Shown here: positions 1-6,804 of the stretch, in pieces | Position numbering within the stretch: position 1 is the stretch's first letter | Layout of the letters: each line of letters begins with the position of its first letter | Origin: Deltaproteobacteria bacterium | Lineage (GTDB): Bacteria; Desulfobacterota; Desulfobacteria; Desulfobacterales; JAFDFH01 | Direction of reading: 5' to 3' | DNA length: 10,829 nucleotides | NCBI GenBank assembly: GCA_019309945.1 | Contig: JAFDFH010000099.1 | Location: forward strand, 1-10,829 | Program-made: the position numbers and the translations under genes | Notes under the pieces: generated by a model | Seen by the model: the letters and a program-made list of their open reading frames with translations, nothing else | Database searches by the model: none | Told to the model about the DNA's origin: nothing

Positions 1-283
1 AAAAAAAAATATCCAGTATTTTTGTCCGTCAAGACGGTAAATTGGCAGGTATTGTCTTTGCTGACGATTGTGCTGAAGCCATAAAAAGGGGAGATAAAAA
101 TTTAGAAAAAGTATTGAAAAGAGACATTCATAGAGTCACACCGGATACCCCGGCCTGTGATCTGATCCAGCTTTGGCAGAAATCAATTATCCGCCGGCTG
201 TTATAAGTGAAGAAGATCGGCTTTTGGGCATCGTGGTCAAAGGTTCGCTTCTGGCAGGGCTCGCGGAAGGAACGCCAACCTAA
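1..283 (+). pseudogene. C-terminal fragment of glycine betaine/proline ABC transporter ATPase (ProV/OpuAA type), frameshifted
   Basis: The gene enters from the left edge, so only its C-terminal CBS-domain region is present; the ATPase domain lies outside the window. Reading from base 3 gives a CBS-like stretch (SSIFVRQDGKLAGIVF, then HRVTPDTPACDLIQLWQKS) that hits a stop at 204-206. A second frame continues from about base 185 with NYPPAVISEEDRLLGIVVKG and ends in LLAGLAEGTPT at the stop 281-283. Joined, the two make a continuous CBS domain with the ending typical of ProV/OpuAA, which in this family regulates the importer according to ionic strength. The join needs one extra base near 185, so this is either a real one-base deletion that removes the last 33 or so residues, or a sequencing error. 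The gene ends 2 bases before the convergent usp gene. Other CBS-containing ABC ATPases are possible but fit less well. Confidence 0.72.
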
Positions 284-285
284 AA

Positions 286-735
286 TCATACCCCTTTGCG
301 CTGACGAACGATCATTACGGAGCAGGGCGCCTTGTGGGCCAACCGCTTGGCCACGCTGCCAAAAAAAACAAGCCCCATGCCTGAAAGCCCATAGGATCCC
401 ATCACCACGATATCGATATGATTTTCTTCGAGGTATCTTAAGATTTCAGATGAAACATGCCCATCAAGAACAGATAGTTCATAATCGACATTCGCTTTGA
501 TTCTATTTCCGTATTTCTGTTGCATCCGTTCTTCGAGCTTTAAGAGGATGGACGTGATGGGCTCTTCAGGAACCACCCATTCGGTGTCTGTCAACATCGG
601 GTTCACCACAGGCGGCAAAACGTGAATAACGAAAAGCTTGGCCTGGTATTTCTCGGCCATTTCAAGGGCGGCCCCAAAGGCTGTTTCTGCGTTTTCAGAA
701 AAATCAGTACAACAGGCAATTTTTTTTACAGACAT
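286..735 (-). CDS. universal stress protein, UspA family
   Basis: Single-domain Usp protein of 149 residues, the usual size for the family and expected in the cytoplasm. The N-terminal strand KKIACCTDFSENAETAF carries the conserved Asp (D11) followed by the first helix. The C-terminal nucleotide-binding signature G-x2-G-x9-G-S is present at residues 113-127 (GSYG...FFGS), followed by VAKRLAHKAPCSVMIVR. This suggests the ATP-binding (MJ0577-like) class rather than the non-binding UspA class. The start at 733-735 was chosen because AGGAGG precedes it by 4 bases and because the family begins at the strand KKIACCTD. A longer reading to base 828 would run into the repeat at 752-876 and add an unrelated leader. 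Usp proteins are commonly linked to stress survival and energy limitation; the specific role here is not visible. Confidence 0.93.
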   Translation of the reverse strand: MSVKKIACCTDFSENAETAFGAALEMAEKYQAKLFVIHVLPPVVNPMLTDTEWVVPEEPITSILLKLEERMQQKYGNRIKANVDYELSVLDGHVSSEILRYLEENHIDIVVMGSYGLSGMGLVFFGSVAKRLAHKAPCSVMIVRQRKGV

Positions 736-739
736 GTTT

Positions 740-745
740 CCTCCT
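740..745 (-). promoter_or_regulatory. ribosome binding site of the usp gene
   Basis: On the minus strand the sequence reads AGGAGGAAACATG. This near-perfect Shine-Dalgarno site lies 4 bases from the ATG at 733-735 and settles the start of the universal stress protein against an in-frame upstream ATG at 828. Confidence 0.8.
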
Positions 746-751
746 AAAATT

Positions 752-876
752 GACGGCTTCGTAAAAAGTCCAACTTCTGCGTTGCGCTGCATTTCGCAAT
801 CATTCAACGTACGATAAGTACGCCTCATAATTACAAAATTTGCACGCCTTAAATTTGAACTTTTTACAAAACCGTC
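752..876. repeat. palindrome-bounded intergenic repeat element, about 125 bp
   Basis: The left arm at 752-771 (GACGGCTTCGTAAAAAGTCC) pairs with the right arm at 857-876 (GAACTTTTTACAAAACCGTC), matching 17 of 20 positions. The interior holds smaller hairpins: TTGCG/CGCAA around 791-808 and CGTA/TACG around 809-823. A further half-copy of the arm, GGACTTTTTACGAG, follows at 883-896. It carries no plausible gene. The structure is that of a REP/MITE-like non-autonomous element, and I recall very similar repeats from other Desulfobacterales (memory, not a search). It lies between the CBS gene and the downstream usp gene and could fold as an RNA structure or act as a terminator. Confidence 0.7.
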
Positions 877-926
877 TAAATCGGACTTTTTACGAGTTCA
901 TCAAAATTAATAAAGTAATGCCCGGA

Positions 927-1391
927 TTATTTCGATTCTGTTTTACCCATTAACGTTCTCAGAACATCTTCCTTTCCGATGATTCCTATCAATTTCCCCT
1001 CATCCACCACGGGGAGTGTATGATAACTACTGTCCACCATAAGGGCGGCCACCGCCTCGATCGTCGTATCCGGAGAGACAACAACAGGATTGGGCGTCAT
1101 GGCCTGGGCCACAGTGATGGCTGCGATCTTCCGGACCTCTTTTTCAATTTTCTTCTGAGAGGTCAATGGGATGAATCCGTTTAGAAGGGTAAAAAGGGAA
1201 GGTGTCGGAATCTTTTTTTGCTGCACGATCAAGTCACTCTGACAAAGGATCCCCACCAGGTTTCCGGCATCATCCAGAACGGGAACACCGTTAATATGCT
1301 TTTCCAATAAAATATTGGTAGCAACCAGAATCTCCGTATCCGGGGAAACCGTGATGACATCCTTGGTCATAATATCTTTTCCTTGAAGCAT
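927..1391 (-). CDS. tandem CBS-domain protein
   Basis: A stand-alone Bateman module of 154 residues. The first CBS motif covers about residues 8-55 (MTKDVITVSPDTEI, then NGVPVLDDAGNLVGILCQSDL). The second covers about 97-147 (AMTPNPVVVSPDTTIEAVAALM, then HTLPVVDEGKLIGIIGKEDVL). A 40-residue linker with a charged helix (KKIEKEVRK) joins them. There is no fused enzyme or transmembrane part. Such proteins usually bind adenosine nucleotides or similar ligands and regulate a partner, but no partner is identifiable here. The start ATG at 1389-1391 has a modest purine-rich site (GGAAAGG) upstream on the minus strand. It is on the same strand as the usp gene about 190 bases downstream, with a repeat in between, and divergent from the moeA cluster across a 667-base repeat-filled region. 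Confidence 0.9.
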   Translation of the reverse strand: MLQGKDIMTKDVITVSPDTEILVATNILLEKHINGVPVLDDAGNLVGILCQSDLIVQQKKIPTPSLFTLLNGFIPLTSQKKIEKEVRKIAAITVAQAMTPNPVVVSPDTTIEAVAALMVDSSYHTLPVVDEGKLIGIIGKEDVLRTLMGKTESK

Positions 1392-1450
1392 GGCACACCT
1401 TTCCGATCAATTAAAATATTTTTTCAACACATCCAGTTTATCCTATTTAG

Positions 1451-1589
1451 TGTCCGAACGAAAACTAGATAGTTTTTCCAAGTTCAAGGAAGGCGAAGAT
1501 TTTAACCACAGGAATACATTGAGTATTTCGAGGATTAAAATCTGAGCCTAACGCAGAAATTGGGGAAAATAGCAGTTTTCGTTCAGGCA
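1451..1589. repeat. MITE-like element, subfamily A, with candidate target-site duplication
   Basis: The ends are inverted repeats: TGTCCGAACGAAAACT at 1451-1466 and AGTTTTCGTTCAGGCA at 1574-1589, matching 14 of 16. The element is bordered exactly by the 8-base direct repeat CTATTTAG at 1443-1450 and 1590-1597, the pattern left by transposition. The core (TTTTAACCACAGGAATACAT, then GAGGATTAAAA and ACGCAGAAATTGGG) is shared with the elements near 6852, 10611 and, more distantly, 1600 and 9154. It is 139 bp long and too small to encode a transposase, so any movement would depend on an enzyme encoded elsewhere. Confidence 0.68.
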
Positions 1590-1599
1590 CTATTTAGTA

Positions 1600-1731
1600 T
1601 CCGTCCAGAAACGAGGATTTTGTTCGAGATCAAGGCCTGCGAAAAATTTTACCGCAGGCATATAGTTGATATTCCGAGGATAAAATTTTGAGCATAACGC
1701 CGAGATCGGGCAAAAAGACCGTTTCTGGATG
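1600..1731. repeat. MITE-like element, subfamily B, copy 1
   Basis: The inverted ends are CCGTCCAGAAACG (1601-1613) and CGTTTCTGGATG (1720-1731). An inner hairpin GCCTGCG/CGCAGGC sits at 1635-1641 and 1653-1659. It is identical to bases 9157-9306 apart from one T in a T-run and a 17-base tandem duplication present only in the other copy. It starts only 2 bases after the direct repeat that closes element A, so two elements stand back to back. Confidence 0.78.
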
Positions 1732-1856
1732 TGCAACAATAAAGATAAAATGTAACCGTTCACGGAACGTTAAAATTAGAAAATAGAAATTGAAAATTTG
1801 GCCTTCATGCTTTTGTACGGTTGATGAACGCATTCAATTGGGGGCCGAGCTTTTGT

Positions 1857-1913
1857 AACTTCTCAATATGTTCCGGATGGCGTAGCGGGCCTACCGGAAC
1901 ATGTTGAGAAGTT
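1857..1913. repeat. 57-bp palindrome (REP-like unit)
   Basis: The arms AACTTCTCAATATGTTCCGG (1857-1876) and CCGGAACATGTTGAGAAGTT (1894-1913) are complementary at 19 of 20 positions, with a 17-base loop (ATGGCGTAGCGGGCCTA). The loop and right arm recur at 6805-6846 with 38 of 42 bases identical. The long stem would form a stable hairpin in RNA or single-stranded DNA. It resembles REP-type sequences moved by REP-associated tyrosine transposases, but no such gene is in the window. Confidence 0.75.
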
Positions 1914-2058
1914 AATAAAATTCCGTCCAACTGTTTGAAGTGCAAGAGCCTTTGTGTTAAGCAATAAATTTCATTGGTAGGGCAAATCAGAAAACTGAAT
2001 ATTTTAATGGGAACGGATGTCTCCGGCATTGGTTCATATTATTGAGCGATATGAAAAT

Positions 2059-3288
2059 ATGAAAAAATTTTTCGAAGTTACGAGTTTGGCACAGGTTTTC
2101 GAATACATGTCTGACTTTCCCCTGGTGGGAACGGAAATCGTTCCTTTACCGGAAACAGATGGTCGGATTTTAGCTGCCGATATCGTTTCTGATGTGGATC
2201 TCCCCGATTTTGCCCGATCCACCATGGACGGTTTTGCGGTGCAGGCCGCCTCCACGTTTGGCGTATCAGAGGGAAGCCCGGCCTACCTGACGGTTAAGGG
2301 ATCCGTTGACATGGGAGACCACCCGGTCTTTTCAATCACAACCGGCGAAGCCGCCCGCATCTCCACCGGAGGCATGTTGCCTGAAGGTGCCGACGCCGTT
2401 GTAATGATCGAACACATTGGAGAAATCGATGGCACCACCATAGAGGTATACCGGAGTGTCGCGCCGGGACAGCATGTCGTGGAAAAGGGCGAGGATTTCG
2501 GTAAAGAAGAAATCGTCCTATGTTGCGGGCAAAAAATCAGACCTCAGGAAAAGGGCCTTCTGGCTGCTTTCGGCAGAGAAACGGTCGATGTTTATCAAAA
2601 GCCGGTTATCGGTATCATTTCAACCGGTGATGAGGTTGTGCCCGTAAATGAATTTCCCGCTTCCGGGCAGATTCGCGACATCAATACCTATACGATCGCC
2701 AGCCTCGTGATCAAGGCCGGAGGCGTTCCGGTTACTTACGGCATTGCTCGGGATGAATTTGAGGTGCTTTTCGAAAAATGTTCTCAGGCCCTTGCCCAAT
2801 GTGACATGGTCCTGATTTCCGGCGGAAGCTCTGTCGGCACACGCGATTTTACCATCGAAGCCCTCTCTGCTTTACCGGATGCCACTATCCTGGTCCATGG
2901 AATCTCTATCAGCCCCGGCAAGCCGACAATTCTTGCGAAAGTGGGCCCTAAGGCTTTTTGGGGTTTACCCGGGCATGTTGTCTCGGCCATGGTCGTATTC
3001 ACAGTCGCTGTTCAACCGTTTATTGAGAATATCGGTGGGCTTTCACCGCAAGCTAAAAATGAACCGAAAATTTCCGCCCGGCTGAGTAGAAATGTGTCCT
3101 CCGCCCAGGGACGTATCGATTACATCCGTGTAAGGTTAACTGAAACTAAGGGGGTCCTGTGGGCCGAACCCGTTCTTGGCAAATCAGGGCTTATCCATAC
3201 AATGATTAAGGCGGATGGCCTAATTGCAATAGGGGAAAATACCGAGGGACTGGACAAGGGTGCGGAGGTCCAGGTTATCCCCTTCTGA
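2059..3288 (+). CDS. moeA: molybdopterin molybdenumtransferase MoeA
   Basis: Cytoplasmic enzyme that ligates molybdate (or tungstate) to adenylylated molybdopterin in the last step of Mo/W cofactor synthesis. The protein has 409 residues, normal for MoeA. Visible signatures in order: DLPDFARSTMDGFAV (MDG at 56-58), RISTGGMLPEGADAVVMIE (about 110-128), ISTGDEVV (187-194) in the MoCF-binding domain, GQIRDINTY (about 204-211), SGGSSVGTRDF (254-264), SPGKPT (285-290) and GLPGHVVSA (302-310), followed by the C-terminal barrel-like domain. SGGSSVG and GLPGHVVS vary from the common GGVSVG and GLPGNPVS. I chose the ATG at 2059 because family members begin close to FFEVTSLAQVFEYM. An in-frame ATG at 2017 would add 14 unrelated residues; neither start has a strong ribosome binding site. 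It heads a three-gene cluster with moeA-PBP 49 bases downstream. Confidence 0.93.
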   Translation: MKKFFEVTSLAQVFEYMSDFPLVGTEIVPLPETDGRILAADIVSDVDLPDFARSTMDGFAVQAASTFGVSEGSPAYLTVKGSVDMGDHPVFSITTGEAARISTGGMLPEGADAVVMIEHIGEIDGTTIEVYRSVAPGQHVVEKGEDFGKEEIVLCCGQKIRPQEKGLLAAFGRETVDVYQKPVIGIISTGDEVVPVNEFPASGQIRDINTYTIASLVIKAGGVPVTYGIARDEFEVLFEKCSQALAQCDMVLISGGSSVGTRDFTIEALSALPDATILVHGISISPGKPTILAKVGPKAFWGLPGHVVSAMVVFTVAVQPFIENIGGLSPQAKNEPKISARLSRNVSSAQGRIDYIRVRLTETKGVLWAEPVLGKSGLIHTMIKADGLIAIGENTEGLDKGAEVQVIPF

Positions 3289-3327
3289 TTTTTACACGCT
3301 TATTTAAACATAAAAAAAACATGATTT

Positions 3328-3331
3328 GGAG
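3328..3331 (+). promoter_or_regulatory. ribosome binding site of the second moeA gene
   Basis: GGAG precedes the ATG at 3338-3340 by 6 bases. This fixes the start against an in-frame TTG at 3326 that overlaps the site and an internal ATG at 3368. Confidence 0.65.
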
Positions 3332-3337
3332 TCGAAA

Positions 3338-5269
3338 ATGAGCAGCAGTCGAAATATATATTTAAAAATGAAAACCCTAAATGAAGCAAGGGAGATTCTT
3401 TTTAAACAGTTTCCGCTTGCGAGGCACCTTCCAGGTGAAATTGTACCGGTTCCGGATGCAGTGGGCCGGGTGCTTGCCGAACCGGTGAGCGCTCGCCTTT
3501 CTTCGCCCAATTTTCATTCAGCGGCAATGGACGGAATCACCGTAAAAGCAGAAACGACCTTTGGGGCCAGTGAAACAAGGCCCAAGGAACTCTTAATCGG
3601 CAAAGACGCTTTTTATATCAACACCGGTCATGTCATTCCTGAAACCACCAACGCCGTAATTATGATCGAACATGTGAACATCCTGGATGAGAACCGTGTT
3701 GTGATCGAGGCCCCTGCATTTCCGTGGCAACACGTTCGCAAGATGGGGGAAGACATTGTGGCCACCGAGCTTCTGTTCCCCCAGAGCCATGTCATCACAC
3801 CCTATTGTATAGGGGCGCTTCTCTCAGGAGGAATATTTTCAGTGTCGGTCAGGAAAAAACCGAAAGTGCTAATGATTCCGACCGGCACGGAGCTTGTGGA
3901 CTGGCAACATGCTGATCTGGACAAGCTTCAACCCGGGCAGGTGATTGAAACGAATTCGTCGGTTCTCGGAAATTTAACATTGTCCAGCGGCGGGTTCTAT
4001 GAGCGACGTGACATTTTACAGGATGATCTGGAAAAGATCAAAGAAACGATTCAACATGCTGTGGATAGCGATTTCTCCATTATACTCATCCTTGGCGGAT
4101 CATCCGCAGGGTCCGAAGACTATGCCAAGCGTGCGATCAGCGACCTGGGTGAAGTCCTCGTTCATGGCGTTACCATAATGCCCGGGAAACCGGTGATCAT
4201 AGGGAAGGTTAACGACAAACCGGTTTTGGGGATGCCGGGCTACCAGGTATCTGCAATCATCGCCTTTGAACAGTTTGTCCGCCCCTTGATATGCCGAATG
4301 TTAGGCCAACCGGAAGATGAGAGGCCAAGCATCCAGGTCGAACCAACTCGAAAAATTCCTTCAAAGCTCGGTGTGGAAGAATTTCTCCGGGTAAAGCTCG
4401 GTACGGTAGGTAATCGGATCGTGGCAACGCCCCTCCCCAGAGGAGCGGGGTGTATCACGACCATAACCGAGGCGGATGGAATTATTCGGATACCGAACCA
4501 CGTTGAAGGATTATCCGACATAGAGCCGGTAACGGCTGAACTGATGCGTCCCTTATCCATCGTTCACAATACGATTGTTATCGTCGGCAGTCACGACAAC
4601 GCGTTGGATGTTTTGGCCGACCAGATAAAGGCTGATCATAGCTACATTACGCTTTCATCCAGCCACGTTGGTAGTATGGGCGGGCTGATGGCCATCAAAA
4701 GAGGTGTCTGTCACCTGGCCGGATCTCATCTACTTGATACGGAAGACGGAACTTATAACATATCATACATCAAAAAATACCTGCCCGATACTAAGGTTAA
4801 ATTGATCAATCTTGTATTTCGAGACCAGGGGTTGATGGTTTTACCGGGAAATCCAAAAGGAATCAAAGGAATCGACGATCTGGGCCGTAATGATGTTTCG
4901 TTTATTAACCGGCAGTCCGGGTCAGGTACGCGAATCCTGCTCGACTACAGGCTTCAGCAGATTGGATTGAACCCACCAAAAATCACAGGATATGAAAACG
5001 AAGAGTTTACGCACATGCTGGTTGCGGTTGCCGTTCTTAGTGGAAGGGTGGATACCGGATTAGGGATCTATGCAGCGGCCAGGGCCCTTAACCTCGATTT
5101 TATTCCTGTGGTAACGGAACAGTATGACCTTGTCATTCCTCAAGAATATTTTGACTCGGATAAAATCCAGATCCTGCTTGAAACCATAAACACCCGTGAA
5201 TTCAAAAGACGCGTGAATGCTCTGGGGGGATACAATACGGAAAAGACAGGCACGCTAATCGAGATCTAA
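3338..5269 (+). CDS. MoeA fused to a C-terminal periplasmic-binding-protein-like domain
   Basis: A two-part protein of 643 residues. Residues 1 to about 405 form a MoeA unit: SAAMDGITV (MDG 64-66), YINTGHVIPETTNAVIMIE, IPTGTELVDW, GGSSAGSEDY (253-262), MPGKPVIIGKV (281-291) and GMPGYQVSA (298-306). Residues from about 411 form a PBP-like domain (Pfam PBP_like, PF12727), with HLAGSHLLD (459-467), GLMVLPGNPKGI and NRQSGSGTR (524-532). No signal peptide or membrane segment is present, so the binding domain acts in the cytoplasm. This architecture is known from anaerobes and archaea, usually beside a plain moeA as here. I infer that the PBP part binds molybdate, tungstate or a cofactor-related ligand and tunes or feeds the MoeA part. 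In the MoeA part the usual D-T-N motif reads E-T-N (GQVIETN), so catalytic status may differ from its partner. The next gene starts 22 bases downstream. Confidence 0.92.
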   Translation: MSSSRNIYLKMKTLNEAREILFKQFPLARHLPGEIVPVPDAVGRVLAEPVSARLSSPNFHSAAMDGITVKAETTFGASETRPKELLIGKDAFYINTGHVIPETTNAVIMIEHVNILDENRVVIEAPAFPWQHVRKMGEDIVATELLFPQSHVITPYCIGALLSGGIFSVSVRKKPKVLMIPTGTELVDWQHADLDKLQPGQVIETNSSVLGNLTLSSGGFYERRDILQDDLEKIKETIQHAVDSDFSIILILGGSSAGSEDYAKRAISDLGEVLVHGVTIMPGKPVIIGKVNDKPVLGMPGYQVSAIIAFEQFVRPLICRMLGQPEDERPSIQVEPTRKIPSKLGVEEFLRVKLGTVGNRIVATPLPRGAGCITTITEADGIIRIPNHVEGLSDIEPVTAELMRPLSIVHNTIVIVGSHDNALDVLADQIKADHSYITLSSSHVGSMGGLMAIKRGVCHLAGSHLLDTEDGTYNISYIKKYLPDTKVKLINLVFRDQGLMVLPGNPKGIKGIDDLGRNDVSFINRQSGSGTRILLDYRLQQIGLNPPKITGYENEEFTHMLVAVAVLSGRVDTGLGIYAAARALNLDFIPVVTEQYDLVIPQEYFDSDKIQILLETINTREFKRRVNALGGYNTEKTGTLIEI

Positions 5270-5291
5270 TAATTTTAAAAAGGGTGGCTGG

Positions 5292-6572
5292 ATGAGAGTT
5301 TTGCTGATCATACCCAAATGGCCTGGAAACAGCCTGTGGGGCCAGATTTACTTCCGATTCCCCTATCTCGCCCTCACAACTCTGGCCGCTTTGACCGGAG
5401 CGGATTGGGACGTAAGCATTATTGACGAAAATATAGACCCTATTGATTTTACGAACTTACCCGACCTGGCCGCCATCTCCATAATGACACCTCTGGCAAA
5501 GAGAGGCTATGAGCTTGCCGATGCCTTCAGGACAAAGGGGGTCCCGGTTGTGGTGGGCGGTATTCACCCCACCATGATGAGTGACGAAGCGAAAGCCCAC
5601 GCCGACGCGGTGGTCGTGGGAGAGGCTGAGAAGGTATGGCCTGAAGTCCTGGCCGATCTCGGAAAACATAATCTCAAACCTTTTTACAAGGCCTCGGATT
5701 TCTGTAATCTTGATCACCTCAGCATTCCCAGAAGAGCGCTTTTAAATCGGAAGGCCTATTTTTTCATCAACACCATTCAGACCACGCGTGGCTGCCCCTT
5801 TGACTGTGAGTTTTGTTCAGTCACTTCCTTCTATGGGAGGACCTATCGGACCAGACCGGTAGGCGATGTCATCAAAGAGATGGACCAAATGGAAGGCGGT
5901 TTTGTATTTTTTGTTGATGACAATATTGTCGGAATACCCCGTTACGCCAAAGCGCTATTTAAGGCTTTAATCCCTCTGAAGGTGAAATGGTTTAGCCAGG
6001 CATCTTTGAGCATTATCAAGGACCCGGAACTCTTGAATTTGGCCCAGCAGAGCGGATGCAAGGGACTCTTTATCGGTTTTGAATCCCTTTCCCAGGAAAG
6101 CCTGAAAGCAATGGCAAAATCCACCAACCTCGTGAAGGAATATAAAGATGCGGTAAAAATTATTCATGATCACGGTATCGGAATCCAAGGCTCTTTTATC
6201 TTTGGAACGGATCAGGATGATCAATCGGTATTCTCAGATGTACTGCGATTTATTGAAAAAACGCATATTGAAGCGGCGTTATTTTCTATCCTCACCCCCT
6301 TTCCCGGGACCAGAACCAGGGAAACGTTACTTCGCGAAAACAGGATTATTCATACGGACTGGGAAAAGTACGACATGAATCATGTTGTATTTAAACCCTT
6401 AAAAATGACTGCTGAACAGTTACAAAACGGCTTCAACTGGGCCTATAAGCAGCTATACGGTTATCGATCCATTGTTACCAGGCTTTTCCCTTTCAGGCGC
6501 AGCGGTCTTTTTTATAGTATACAGAATTATGGGTTCCGCCAGGCATGGAAAAAAACGTTGAGAAGGCGGTAA
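5292..6572 (+). CDS. B12-binding-domain radical SAM protein (BchE-like, with DUF4070-type C-terminus)
   Basis: A 426-residue protein. Residues 1 to about 135 form a cobalamin-binding-like Rossmann domain (MRVLLIIPKWP, IIDENIDPIDF, VPVVVGGIHPTMM, AVVVGEAE). It lacks the DxHxxG His that ligates cobalt in methionine-synthase-type domains, as is common in this subgroup. The radical SAM core follows with TTRGCPFDCEFCS; cysteines 168, 172 and 175 are the cluster ligands. Further core elements are FVDDNIV (207-213), GLFIGFESLS (258-267) and TPFPGTRTR (335-343). The C-terminal 130 residues, ending in a basic segment with YGYRSIVTRLFPF, resemble DUF4070, which occurs in hopanoid- and lipid-related radical SAM enzymes. 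The ribosome binding site AGGGTGG lies 5 bases upstream. The 22-base gap after moeA-PBP suggests co-transcription. The substrate is unknown; methylation, ring formation or C-C bond formation would all fit the family. Confidence 0.9.
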   Translation: MRVLLIIPKWPGNSLWGQIYFRFPYLALTTLAALTGADWDVSIIDENIDPIDFTNLPDLAAISIMTPLAKRGYELADAFRTKGVPVVVGGIHPTMMSDEAKAHADAVVVGEAEKVWPEVLADLGKHNLKPFYKASDFCNLDHLSIPRRALLNRKAYFFINTIQTTRGCPFDCEFCSVTSFYGRTYRTRPVGDVIKEMDQMEGGFVFFVDDNIVGIPRYAKALFKALIPLKVKWFSQASLSIIKDPELLNLAQQSGCKGLFIGFESLSQESLKAMAKSTNLVKEYKDAVKIIHDHGIGIQGSFIFGTDQDDQSVFSDVLRFIEKTHIEAALFSILTPFPGTRTRETLLRENRIIHTDWEKYDMNHVVFKPLKMTAEQLQNGFNWAYKQLYGYRSIVTRLFPFRRSGLFYSIQNYGFRQAWKKTLRRR

Positions 6573-6654
6573 CTTCTCAAAAACTTATAGTTAAACGGTT
6601 AAACCTACCAGCGGAGTCATCCGGTCATTTTTTCAAAGCGGGCAAATGTTTGAA

Positions 6655-6776
6655 GCCGTTTAGGGCGGCTTACAGTGACCCGAACAGCATAAATTGTTGA
6701 TTGTAGCATGTTTCTTCTAAGTGACACCCTCATTTTAGATCCCGTGCGCGGGTCACTGTTAGGCGCCCTTAACGGC
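6655..6776. repeat. 122-bp element bounded by 28-base inverted repeats
   Basis: The left arm 6655-6682 and the right arm 6749-6776 are complementary at 25 of 28 positions; the inner 12 bases (ACAGTGACCCG plus neighbours) pair perfectly. A 66-base interior lies between them (6683-6748). It has no reading frame of note. I do not recognise the family. It could be a non-autonomous mobile element or a structured RNA or terminator placed after the radical SAM gene. Confidence 0.7.
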
Positions 6777-6804
6777 AAGTTTTGGCCGTATTGAAAAAAA
6801 ATTA

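Larger units (their letters stand above)
1392..2058. other. divergent intergenic region filled with repeats, no convincing gene
   Basis: These 667 bases separate the CBS gene (-) from moeA (+). In order they hold: an AT-rich stretch that should contain the CBS promoter; the MITE-like elements at 1451-1589 and 1600-1731; a short GTAACCGTTCACGG sequence at about 1752 that resembles the ends of the element at 7427-7651; an A-rich stretch of near-heptamer repeats at about 1769-1798; the 1857-1913 palindrome; and about 145 bases before moeA that should hold its promoter, although I cannot point to clear -35/-10 boxes. A minus-strand reading frame of 74 codons (1805-2029) runs through the palindrome but has no ribosome binding site, so I do not call it a gene. 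Confidence 0.6.

Noticed and set aside
207..500. Plus-strand reading frame of 97 codons
   Set aside because: It overlaps the ProV-type tail in the wrong frame and then lies antisense to the well-supported usp gene; the composition (many Arg, Cys, Pro) is that of a shadow frame.
1805..2029. Minus-strand reading frame of 74 codons with a plausible-looking residue composition
   Set aside because: It runs straight through the 57-bp palindrome, has no ribosome binding site and matches no family I recognise. The repeated part (VPVGPLRHP) is explained by the repeat copy at 6805-6846, which lies in non-coding sequence.
2017..2058. Upstream in-frame ATG as the moeA start
   Set aside because: It would add 14 residues not expected at the MoeA N-terminus; the family begins near the FFEVTSL motif at the 2059 start. 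Neither start has a strong ribosome binding site, so some doubt remains.
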